Positions 28,901-36,650 of a stretch of 64,000 nucleotides of DNA are shown in pieces. The stretch is taken from NCBI RefSeq assembly GCF_001282625.1, contig NZ_CTEJ01000002.1:2501-66500 (forward strand), written 5' to 3'. Made by a program: the position numbers and the translations under genes. The stretch comes from Lascolabacillus massiliensis. GTDB taxonomy: Bacteria > Bacteroidota > Bacteroidia > Bacteroidales > Dysgonomonadaceae. Below the pieces are notes generated by a model. It was not told the origin of the DNA, ran no database searches, and saw nothing but the letters and a program-made list of their open reading frames with translations. Positions within the stretch are counted from its first letter, which is position 1, and each line of letters starts with the position of its first letter.

Positions 28901-29984
28901 TGGATGTTAAGAGCCACATATTACGTTTATCATCTTCAGACACAGACAATATTGGTTTACCACGAAAATACTCATTCAAAAAGTTGTCATTATTAAATCT
29001 GTTCTTATAACTGGAGTGCACTAAAAAGCCTTGATCCTCTGTTCCCAACCAAATATTTTGTTGAGTATCAACGAAAATAGTGCTAATACTGTTTTCAGTT
29101 CCCACAAATGGGAAACCGCTCTCATCCTGATGATACAGTGTTTGATCACCTCTGTTGTATACAAAAGAGCCATTATTTTCAGAAACAAAAAGCAAAGAAT
29201 TGGAGTTTAAAGAATAAATCTTTTTCACAGTGCTTTGCATAAGTAGATCATGATTTGCTATACATTGAGGTGTACTAATATATCTGCACGTACGAGTATC
29301 AAAAACAGCAATATTATCATCTCCGGCAATCCATAATTCATTATTCCCCCATAGATAAGATGTAATTACACTGAAGTCTATGTTTACAGAATCTTTAATA
29401 TCAAATGTAAATGAATTATATCTGTAAATTGTTCTTTCGCATATAGTCCACATATCATTACTTGCGTCTATAAAAACGAATAGAGGTATTTTATTAAAAT
29501 CGAAAGGTTCAAATCTATCAAAACTCTCATTTTCCGGATTATAAACACCTAGCATATATGAGAAGTTAAGCAAAATTCTACCATCTCTTGTTTCAATTAA
29601 CTGATGTCCATTCTGATTGCTGTTTCTAATCGGAATTCTTTTGAAATTATCTTGTTCTGTATACCTACTAACCCCATTAACAGTTGCTATCCAAAGTCTT
29701 TTTTTAGAATCCAAGATCAAGTCTGTAATATTATTATCAGCTAAATCCAGAGAATCATCTGTACTGAAAAATTGATAGAATTCATTGCCATCATATTTAT
29801 TTAACCCCCTAAATGTACCTATCCAAATATGTCCATGTTCATCCTCTGCAAACGCAGTAATTTTCTGATTCGAAATATCATTCGCAATAACTGGAGTTTG
29901 CTCCTTAACAGGATTTTTAAAGTCTACAGGTGCATTACATGATGTAATAAAAAGAATTAAAATGATAAGGATGATATTTATCAT
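25938..29984 (-). CDS. Hybrid two-component system sensor/regulator (HTCS)
   Basis: A 1348-residue one-protein signalling system controlling a utilization locus. An export signal begins MINIILIILILF, followed by two-component propeller repeats through about residue 660 (GHIWIGTFRGLNKYDG, NIWLGTEDQGF) and a Y_Y_Y domain (about 690-765). A transmembrane helix spans 774-796. The kinase domain has the phospho-acceptor His831 (ISHEFRTPL) and an HATPase with DSGKGIP and GTGIGLYHAL. A receiver (from 1103) has phospho-acceptor Asp1151, and an AraC helix-turn-helix closes the protein from 1253. The signal end reads ITSC, a possible lipobox. It is divergent from the esterase-SusCD operon, the likely target. 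Confidence 0.95.
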   Translation of the reverse strand: MINIILIILILFITSCNAPVDFKNPVKEQTPVIANDISNQKITAFAEDEHGHIWIGTFRGLNKYDGNEFYQFFSTDDSLDLADNNITDLILDSKKRLWIATVNGVSRYTEQDNFKRIPIRNSNQNGHQLIETRDGRILLNFSYMLGVYNPENESFDRFEPFDFNKIPLFVFIDASNDMWTICERTIYRYNSFTFDIKDSVNIDFSVITSYLWGNNELWIAGDDNIAVFDTRTCRYISTPQCIANHDLLMQSTVKKIYSLNSNSLLFVSENNGSFVYNRGDQTLYHQDESGFPFVGTENSISTIFVDTQQNIWLGTEDQGFLVHSSYKNRFNNDNFLNEYFRGKPILSVSEDDKRNMWLLTSKGELYIYNLENKKIENLNVSQLLYKSIPQNNIKEVLVSTLFIDNEGNLWLGSKENGKVWKCILTEDKLRLVSDYDVFGPNVFTQDNNGTIWLSTTSEYVYSLKKGDSDFEPLQIYTPFFNFVSGFITLRNGKIMASPFYHRPKMIDPDRRIVEEIIFDEAQWENSIPRSVLITNVLFEDSRGEVWIGTKTNGLLRFLPEDGYLEPISGAPCMDIVSIEEDLHGNLWVGTEYGLGKYDRDLKLFTNYYASSGIGGNQFIERASYLLSNGTLVFGGTHGLTFFNPIDVPEKQTLPLLFENLKVHNQIIRPQDKGSSIDKHLSYKPDIRLRYFENGFSISFAALDYSEYDRVKYYYMLEGFDNYWVDANNNREAYYANLPSGKYKFSVRITDNDQSIVETQESINIIVEPKPWLTWWAKCIYLILISGLVYLILRGLWHIRKERELAYLAEMQKQQEQKTNEMNMRFFTNISHEFRTPLTMISGPISQLAESKDVPHNEKELIEIIKRSVVRMLQLINQLMDFNKLENDTLKLRVKKEDVTELLKRIIDIFCINAKNKGIEFKIQGLEDRFEMWIDEDKLDKIVSNLLSNAIKFTPQGGIISVEIDIISEHDASRIFNLEPDKRSSKYFKLTITDSGKGIPEGEEEKIFNRFYKAGDADVDNYYGTGIGLYHALSLAKLHHGYLKANNKKGNSGAVFTLLLPINDDLYSSSERIISEDLETENLQLNSKNEFNYDEPDYSKNLKSIVVVEDDSELANFIRVVLSPFYNVICFYDAVNALEYMLEDTPDLVISDIVMPEKDGYSLCKDIKDNLQLSHIPVILLTAKSTLQDKVKGLDTGADAYITKPFEPPYLLALIKSQLSNREKVQMILSATTKAEEIDNDILSPQDNIFMKELYDLMESEISNSELDIIKLTDMMKISRSKFYYKVKGLTGETPAVFFRSYKLNRAAELLKEGKYNISEVADLTGFTSLSHFSTSFKKQFGISPSDYK

Positions 29985-30022
29985 AGAACTTCATGGTCTT
30001 TATAATATTCAACTACATGACT

Positions 30023-30053
30023 CAAATATAGGGAATATATGGGAAATTTCAAT
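30023..30053 (-). promoter_or_regulatory. Promoter of the hybrid regulator gene
   Basis: Minus strand ATTG (30050-30053), 19 bp, TATATTTG (30023-30030), about 40 bp upstream of the ATG at 29984. Confidence 0.5.
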
Positions 30054-30103
30054 ATGCTTTATAAGATTAAGGAATTTCAAAAAGGTTATTAAAAGCCAAA
30101 TTA

Positions 30104-30187
30104 AACAAATATGAAAACATTTGGACAATCCATAAAACCCTATTCTACAAATATGAAAATTTATTAAACAGTTCTGAAAACATAGTT
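30104..30187 (+). promoter_or_regulatory. 21-bp-phased direct repeats, candidate regulator binding sites
   Basis: ACAAATATGAAAA occurs exactly at 30105-30117 and 30147-30159, 42 bp apart. TGAAAACAT recurs at 30112-30120 and 30175-30183, 63 bp apart, and a degenerate copy (ATAAAACCC) falls at 30132-30140. All four fall on a 21-bp spacing, two helical turns, so they lie on one face of the DNA. They end just upstream of the -7 element at 30201-30208, where an AraC-type activator would sit. Confidence 0.55.
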
Positions 30188-30200
30188 TTATATGATATTA

Positions 30201-30208
30201 TAGATTTG
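30201..30208 (+). promoter_or_regulatory. -7 element of the esterase-SusCD operon
   Basis: TAGATTTG, a match to TAnnTTTG, 26 bp before the ATG at 30235. No -33 TTTG is present at the right distance. A TGAAAA repeat occupies that place, as expected for an activator-dependent promoter. Confidence 0.5.
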
Positions 30209-30234
30209 CATAAACATTTAAGCCATGATATAAT

Positions 30235-31884
30235 ATGCGATTTTATTCTATACCATTATTTATTACCTCCATAATTATATTTTCAAGTTGTCGAAATAGT
30301 AAAACGGCTGAATCATTATGTGAGAATCAAAGTGAAATTACTACTTCTTTACAAGCTACAACCGCTAACACTGAGTACGGAAAGGTGGCAGGGTATATTG
30401 AAAATGGGATATACATATATAAAGGTATTCCTTATGCAGAAGCAGAAAGATTTATGCCTCCAACAAAAGTTACAAAATGGGATGGCGTTAGAAGTAGTCG
30501 CTCATATGGTCCAACATCACCACAGGGCAAACGAATGGGCTGGTACAGTGATGAACAAGCATTTGCTTTTGACTGGAATGATGGTTACCAGGATGAAGAT
30601 TGCCTACGATTAAACATCTGGACACCTGGCATTAACGGCAATCAAAAAAGGCCGGTTATGGTATGGTTGCATGGAGGGGGTTATTCAGCCGGTTCCGGAC
30701 ACGAACTGCCCTCTTATGATGGAACAAATCTTTCACGTAAGGGTGATATTGTAGTTGTCTCATTAAATCATCGATTAAATGTGCTCGGTTTTCTTGATCT
30801 GTCTGCTTATGGAGAGAAATATAAAGAATCAGGTAATGTTGGAATACTTGATATAGTTGCTGCACTTGAATGGATAAATAAGAACATCTCTTCATTTGGA
30901 GGTGATCCATCTAATGTTACAATATTTGGTCAATCAGGAGGAGGAGGTAAAGTTTCAACACTATTAGCAACACCTTCTGCAGAAGGCTTATTTCACAAAG
31001 CTATCATTCAGAGTGGAGCGATGTTGAATACAATGGAGTCAAAATGGTCCAGGAGAATCGGTACAGCTGTTGTCCGGGAGCTTGGCTTAAATTCTTCAGA
31101 TATTGATAAGATCCAGAATATTCCTTACCAGCAGCTTCTTGAAGCCGGTGAAAAGGCAGTTGCCGAGGTTAAAGTCGAGGCAGATAAAGAAGGATTTAAA
31201 ACATTTATTTTTGGTTGGGCACCCACTATTGATGGAAATATTCTGCCATCTAAGTTATTCTACCCCACTCCACCTGAGCAGAGTAAAAATATTCCAATTT
31301 TAGTTGGCACAACACTTCATGAGTTTTGTACCAGTACATACAACCCTTCAATACGAAATATCACACAAGAACAGGCTATAGAGAAATTGAAGGTCAAATA
31401 TGGAAACAGAGTTAATGAATATATTGAAGCTTTCAAAAAGGCCTATCCAAACTATACCCCTAAAGATTTATTTGACGTCGACTTTATTTTCAGACCCAGT
31501 GTAGTTGAATTCAGTAATATAATGTCATCATTTAGTAACGCTCCAGTATATACATATCTTTTCACTTGGGAATCCCCAGTGCTGGACGGAATTCTCAGAA
31601 GTATGCATTGTTTGGAGCTACCTTTTGTATTTAATAATGTGACGCTTCATGGAAATATGACTGGCGGAGGATCTGAGGCAATAGATCTTGGAAATATTAT
31701 GAGTTCAGCATGGATCAATTTTGCAAAAACCGGTGATCCTAACACCGAAGGCTTGCCTCATTGGGAGCCATATAACCTTAATAATGAATCTTTAATGATT
31801 TTCGATAATGAATGTGAATTGAAAAAAGGACATGATAAGGATTTGTTGGATATAGTCCGTCTTTTCCCTATTCGTGGATTATAA
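30235..31884 (+). CDS. Type-B carboxylesterase lipoprotein
   Basis: A 549-residue alpha/beta hydrolase of the para-nitrobenzyl esterase/cholinesterase type. The lipobox IIFSSC at residue 19 places it in the envelope. GIPYAEAERFMPP, the oxyanion segment WLHGGGYSAGS and the nucleophile Ser234 in FGQSGGGG are clear, and the catalytic His is probably in SMHCLELPFVF near 460. It hydrolyses carboxylic esters. It is the first gene of the operon that continues with SusC/SusD, GH3 and three further esterases, suggesting a richly ester-substituted substrate. Confidence 0.92.
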   Translation: MRFYSIPLFITSIIIFSSCRNSKTAESLCENQSEITTSLQATTANTEYGKVAGYIENGIYIYKGIPYAEAERFMPPTKVTKWDGVRSSRSYGPTSPQGKRMGWYSDEQAFAFDWNDGYQDEDCLRLNIWTPGINGNQKRPVMVWLHGGGYSAGSGHELPSYDGTNLSRKGDIVVVSLNHRLNVLGFLDLSAYGEKYKESGNVGILDIVAALEWINKNISSFGGDPSNVTIFGQSGGGGKVSTLLATPSAEGLFHKAIIQSGAMLNTMESKWSRRIGTAVVRELGLNSSDIDKIQNIPYQQLLEAGEKAVAEVKVEADKEGFKTFIFGWAPTIDGNILPSKLFYPTPPEQSKNIPILVGTTLHEFCTSTYNPSIRNITQEQAIEKLKVKYGNRVNEYIEAFKKAYPNYTPKDLFDVDFIFRPSVVEFSNIMSSFSNAPVYTYLFTWESPVLDGILRSMHCLELPFVFNNVTLHGNMTGGGSEAIDLGNIMSSAWINFAKTGDPNTEGLPHWEPYNLNNESLMIFDNECELKKGHDKDLLDIVRLFPIRGL

Positions 31885-31921
31885 AAAAAATTAATCTATT
31901 TAACTATCTAAACAGAAGAAG

Positions 31922-34900
31922 ATGAACAAGAAAGACTCAATTAAACGACTGATTTTGTCAGTTTTATCCTTAATGGTTGCTGTGCCCCTGTTATTTGCAC
32001 AAAACATTGTACAAGTAAGCGGCAAAGTTGTGGATATTCAGAATGAACCAATGATTGGTGTAAGTGTACTGGAGAAAGGTACTACTAATGGAACAATTAC
32101 AGATATTGATGGAAATTATCAAATATCAGTAAGACAAGGTGCTACATTAGTTTTTTCTTATATTGGTTATATAACCCAGGAAAAAACTGTAAGCGCCAAT
32201 ACTCTTGATGTAACTATGGATGAAGATATGCAAGCATTGGATGAAGTTGTTGTTATTGGTTATGGTGTTCAAAGAAAAAGTTCACTCACCGGTGCCGTAT
32301 CTTCAGTAAAATCAGAGGACTTGGAAGCAAGAACAATAGCTCGTCCTGAGATGGCACTTCAGGGAAAGACTGCCGGTGTTCAGGTTTTGAGTTCAACTGC
32401 TCGTCCGGGTTCTTCACCTTCTGTTAGAATTCGTGGTATCAGCTCAAATGGATCAAGTGAACCACTTTACGTAATAGATGGTAGAATTGCAAGCGACATC
32501 GGAGGAATAGATCCAAATGATATTGAGTCAATGGAAGTATTAAAAGATGGTGCCTCAGCAGCAATTTATGGAGCTGCTGCGGGTAATGGAGTTGTTTTAA
32601 TCACTACTAAAAGAGGAAAAGGAAGTGGCAAAATAACTTATAATCTTCAGCATACTTCTCAAAGTTTAGGCAGAATACCTGAAGTTATGAACTCTCAGCA
32701 GTATAAAGACTATTTCATTGAAGCAGGTAAAATTGCCGAAGGTGCATTTAATTTGAACTGGGATGGAGTTACAAATACAGATTGGACAGATGTAGCTTTT
32801 GAAAATAGTTCAATGATGAGACACAACCTAACATTCCAGGGTGGTAATGAAAGTGGCGCACTTTATTTATCATTGTCAAGCCTGGATAATGATGGAATGG
32901 TGGTTGGAAACAGTGATACTTATAACAGACTCACCGGTATGATTAATGCCAGTTGGAAAATCAAACCATGGTTAGAAGTAGTAACAAACAATCAAATTGA
33001 ACACTATAAAGTTCAATCTGTTGCTGAAGGTAGTGAATATGGAAGTTTACTTTTATCAGTGCTACAACTTGATCCTCTTACTAAACCTTTATATCCAATA
33101 AACAATTTACCTCAACATATGGCAGATACTTATGCTCAACATCCAAATATGTTAGGGGATGGAAAAGGCAATCTTTATGGTATATCAGCATTTACAGGAA
33201 ATGCTGAAGCTATAAATCCTCTTGCTATGCGTGATCGCTCATTTACTAAAAACAGAGGTTTCAATATCAATGGTACTACATATATAAACTTTAAACCTAT
33301 AAAACCATTGACTATCACTTCAAGACTTGGATATCGATTATCATCATCTTCTTCATACGGAGTGAGCCATGACTATTATTATCATGGTACTGCAAAGCAG
33401 GATTATATACAGGTAAGCGCATCAGATTATAGTCCAACATACTGGCAGTGGGAAAATTTTATGAACTATGATCGTAAATTTGGAGATCATAATACAACTC
33501 TGATGTTAGGTACATCATTTAGTGAGAGTCGTAGTTTTGGAGTAAGCGGGAATAAACGTGGCGACGATCAAAACATAGGATTCCTTCAGGATGATCCCCT
33601 ATTCTGGTACTTCGCTTATGCAACTTCAGATGCTGCAAAGGATATTTCAGGTGGAGAAGAAAATTTCTCACGCAAGCTAGCCTATTTTGGTCGTTTGAAC
33701 TATGAATATAAGAACAAATATCTTGCACAGTTTTCTTTACGTGCAGATGCTGCAGACCTTTCTGTATTACCAAAACAAAAGCGTTGGGGCTATTTCCCTG
33801 CAGCTTCTTTTGGATGGGTAATTTCAGAGGAAGACTTTATCAAGGGATCAAATGATTTTATGACTCATTTAAAACTGCGTGCCAGTTGGGGTCAGAATGG
33901 ATCAACTGCATCACTAGGAGGTTACCGCTGGAACGTATCTGTTGGTTCAACCGGTCATATTGCTATAGGTAATAATAATGATTTCTACTATGTAAATGGT
34001 TATGCCCCCTCTGCTACTGGTAATGAACAGTTAAAATGGGAAACATCAGAACAAACCAATATCGGTATTGATGCTCGTTTCTTGAATAATCGACTCTCAT
34101 TAACTGCCGATTATTTCAATAAAGAAACCAAAGACTTAATTGTATCAGGAATTAAAGCTTCTACAGTTGTTGGTAATACTTTTTCTCCTGTAAACGCAGG
34201 TAACATTACTAATAAAGGTATTGAACTTGAATTAGGCTGGCAAGATAGAATTGGCGATTTCTCTTATGGAGTAAGAGGTAATATATCAACCCTTAAAAAC
34301 AAAGTTACCTATATACATGAGTCACTGGCTGCAATTGATGGAACATCTTTAGTTACTTATGGAGCTATAACCCGTTTTGAGGTTGGAAAACCTGCATGGT
34401 ACTTTTATGGATATGAGTTTACTGGTGTTGACAAGGAAACTGGTGAACCTATTTTTGCAGATCAGGACGGAGACGGTGCTATTACTGATAATGATAAAAC
34501 AGAAATTGGAAAAGGTATTGCCGACTTAACATACGGTATTACATTAACTGCCGGATGGAAAAATTTTGACTTAATAGTGTTCGGAACTGGTTCACATGGT
34601 AATGATATTTATATGGGTCTAAATCGTGTCGACTATAACTTGAATCAACTTACTTATTTTACAGAAAACAGATGGACTAGAAATAATCCTAATGGTACTA
34701 CTCCTAGAGCGTATGCAACAGATTTTACTAAGTTTATGACATCATCGGGTTCAGTATTTGATGGCTCATTCTTTAAAATTAAACAGATACAGTTGGGTTA
34801 TTCAATACCAAGAAATCTTTTGAGTAAAATATCTATTGATAATTTACGAATTTATGGTTCACTCGAAGATTACTTCACATTTACTGATTACCCAGGTTTC

Positions 34901-34999
34901 GACCCGGAAGTAACAGGAGTTGGCAGTGCACTTGGAGTGGATAAAGGTAGTTATCCTAATTCTAAAAAAGTAGTTGTAGGCTTAGCAGTTACTTTCTAA
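31922..34999 (+). CDS. SusC/RagA-type TonB-dependent outer-membrane transporter
   Basis: A 1025-residue SusC-type transporter. It has a signal peptide (to about residue 27, LLFAQ), a carboxypeptidase-like domain (VSGKVVDIQNEPMIGVSV), and the TonB-box-like EVVVIGYGVQRK near 108. The plug domain reads PLYVIDGRI and SMEVLKDGASAAIYGAAAGNGVVLITTKRG, and a beta-barrel ends in GLAVTF. It follows the carboxylesterase by 37 bp and precedes its SusD partner by 35 bp. It would import the ligand bound by SusD with TonB energy. Confidence 0.95.
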   Translation: MNKKDSIKRLILSVLSLMVAVPLLFAQNIVQVSGKVVDIQNEPMIGVSVLEKGTTNGTITDIDGNYQISVRQGATLVFSYIGYITQEKTVSANTLDVTMDEDMQALDEVVVIGYGVQRKSSLTGAVSSVKSEDLEARTIARPEMALQGKTAGVQVLSSTARPGSSPSVRIRGISSNGSSEPLYVIDGRIASDIGGIDPNDIESMEVLKDGASAAIYGAAAGNGVVLITTKRGKGSGKITYNLQHTSQSLGRIPEVMNSQQYKDYFIEAGKIAEGAFNLNWDGVTNTDWTDVAFENSSMMRHNLTFQGGNESGALYLSLSSLDNDGMVVGNSDTYNRLTGMINASWKIKPWLEVVTNNQIEHYKVQSVAEGSEYGSLLLSVLQLDPLTKPLYPINNLPQHMADTYAQHPNMLGDGKGNLYGISAFTGNAEAINPLAMRDRSFTKNRGFNINGTTYINFKPIKPLTITSRLGYRLSSSSSYGVSHDYYYHGTAKQDYIQVSASDYSPTYWQWENFMNYDRKFGDHNTTLMLGTSFSESRSFGVSGNKRGDDQNIGFLQDDPLFWYFAYATSDAAKDISGGEENFSRKLAYFGRLNYEYKNKYLAQFSLRADAADLSVLPKQKRWGYFPAASFGWVISEEDFIKGSNDFMTHLKLRASWGQNGSTASLGGYRWNVSVGSTGHIAIGNNNDFYYVNGYAPSATGNEQLKWETSEQTNIGIDARFLNNRLSLTADYFNKETKDLIVSGIKASTVVGNTFSPVNAGNITNKGIELELGWQDRIGDFSYGVRGNISTLKNKVTYIHESLAAIDGTSLVTYGAITRFEVGKPAWYFYGYEFTGVDKETGEPIFADQDGDGAITDNDKTEIGKGIADLTYGITLTAGWKNFDLIVFGTGSHGNDIYMGLNRVDYNLNQLTYFTENRWTRNNPNGTTPRAYATDFTKFMTSSGSVFDGSFFKIKQIQLGYSIPRNLLSKISIDNLRIYGSLEDYFTFTDYPGFDPEVTGVGSALGVDKGSYPNSKKVVVGLAVTF

Positions 35000-35034
35000 T
35001 TATTCATTTCAGTTAAAATTAATTATTAAACAAC

Positions 35035-36615
35035 ATGAAAAATAAATATTTATTATTATTAATAGTTGGTTTGGTTGCGCTAAGCAATACTTCGTGCGAA
35101 AGCAGACTTGATATTCCGCAAAAAGGTGTTCTGGACTATTCTTTTTATTACCAAACTGATGAGCATGCTGAAGCAGCTTCTAATGCACTATACATCGAAT
35201 TAAAAGGTACATATTACAACTATACCATGCTTAAAAATGCTCTGTCTGACGATGTCTGGGCAGGAGGTGGAGGTCGAAATGACAATGCTGAATTAGAAGG
35301 TTGCAATGAGTTCTCATTTGGTTCTGACCAAAGTTTCATACGTGGTGTTTGGGAAAGTTATTACAGTTTGATATATAAGGCAAATGTAATTTTAGGTCAT
35401 ATAGAACCTGACACCGATGTAAAGAAAAGAGCTCATGCTGAGGCAAAGTTCTTCCGTGCATTTGCCTATTTCGATCTAATCTCAATGTGGGGAGAAGTTC
35501 CACTTGTAGATCACGAACTAACTCCTGATGAGTATCAGATGCCTAAAGCTTCTAAAGAAGAACTGTGGGCACTTGTAGAACAGGATTTGAATGATGCAAT
35601 CAATTCTGGATATCTTGCCGAAAAACAGGACGCATATGATAATAGTGTTTGGCGTGTAACTAAGCAAGTAGCTCAAACCATGCTTGGAAAAGCACTTCTA
35701 TGGCAAAATAAATATTCAGAAGCAGCAAAAGTGTTCAATGAAGTTAGAAATAGCGGAAAGTATAAACTATATGAAGGCGAATATCAAAATATTCTTACCT
35801 ACATTGCAGAAGGTAACAGTGAAAGTATGCTGGAAAGTAACCGTATACTTGACTTGAATAATCCTTGGGATGAGTTTAGCTTCTATGAAGTTATGAACCA
35901 CTGGCGCATGGATAATTTAGCTGCTAGCTCAGCACAATTCTATGATTATAAAGAAACAGGATGGGGATTTATGGTTCCTCAGAAAAAACTTTATGATGCA
36001 TTTGTTGCAGAAGAAGGAGTTGATGGATATCGTCTAAATCATACTATGAAAACTTATGAACAAATGAATGAGTTAGGAGTTAAACTACAAAAAGGCAAAA
36101 GTATTATAAATGAAGGTGTGTTTTTGTGGAAACGTCGCTTCTCATCATCTGAGGCACCAATTACTTTCTGGTGTTCATATAATAACTATCGCTGGATGCG
36201 TTATGCAGAAGTTTTATTACTTGCAGCAGAAGCAAATTTCATGGCAGGAAATCAATCTGAAGCTGATGCAGCTTTAAATGAAGTAAGGAGTCGTGCAAGA
36301 TTACCTTTCAAACCTGCAACATTGGAAGCCATCAAACTTGAAAAACGTCTGGAACTATGCAGTGAATACACACGATACCAAGATATTATCCGTTGGGGTG
36401 ATGCTGAAGCACTTCTGAAAAATCAGGGTGCAACTACCCCACTACTTATCAACAAATCAAGTTCTCAGAATGAACCAGATAATGTTGTTGTGGAGTATGT
36501 ACAATATAATACTGACCCAAGCCGTTATGGATTCAAACCAAAGCATTATCTGCTTCCAATTCCTGCAACAGAAATGAGATTGAATCCAAATATGGTTCAA
36601 AATGAAGGATGGTAA
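35035..36615 (+). CDS. SusD/RagB-family nutrient-binding lipoprotein
   Basis: A 526-residue outer-membrane lipoprotein (lipobox ALSNTSC). It has typical SusD features: an N-terminal segment LDIPQKGVLDYSFYYQTDEHAEAASNALY, the AEAKFFRAFAYFDLISMWGEVPLVDHEL helix-turn, helices of the TPR-like core (MRYAEVLLLAAEANF) and the C-terminal YGFKPKHYLLPIPATEMRLNPNMVQN motif. It forms the lid of the SusC transporter encoded just upstream. The ligand is likely a glycoside or ester-linked glycan, judging from the downstream enzymes. Confidence 0.95.
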   Translation: MKNKYLLLLIVGLVALSNTSCESRLDIPQKGVLDYSFYYQTDEHAEAASNALYIELKGTYYNYTMLKNALSDDVWAGGGGRNDNAELEGCNEFSFGSDQSFIRGVWESYYSLIYKANVILGHIEPDTDVKKRAHAEAKFFRAFAYFDLISMWGEVPLVDHELTPDEYQMPKASKEELWALVEQDLNDAINSGYLAEKQDAYDNSVWRVTKQVAQTMLGKALLWQNKYSEAAKVFNEVRNSGKYKLYEGEYQNILTYIAEGNSESMLESNRILDLNNPWDEFSFYEVMNHWRMDNLAASSAQFYDYKETGWGFMVPQKKLYDAFVAEEGVDGYRLNHTMKTYEQMNELGVKLQKGKSIINEGVFLWKRRFSSSEAPITFWCSYNNYRWMRYAEVLLLAAEANFMAGNQSEADAALNEVRSRARLPFKPATLEAIKLEKRLELCSEYTRYQDIIRWGDAEALLKNQGATTPLLINKSSSQNEPDNVVVEYVQYNTDPSRYGFKPKHYLLPIPATEMRLNPNMVQNEGW

Positions 36616-36650
36616 TTGACATAAATTTTCAAGTTTAAAGAAACATTAAA

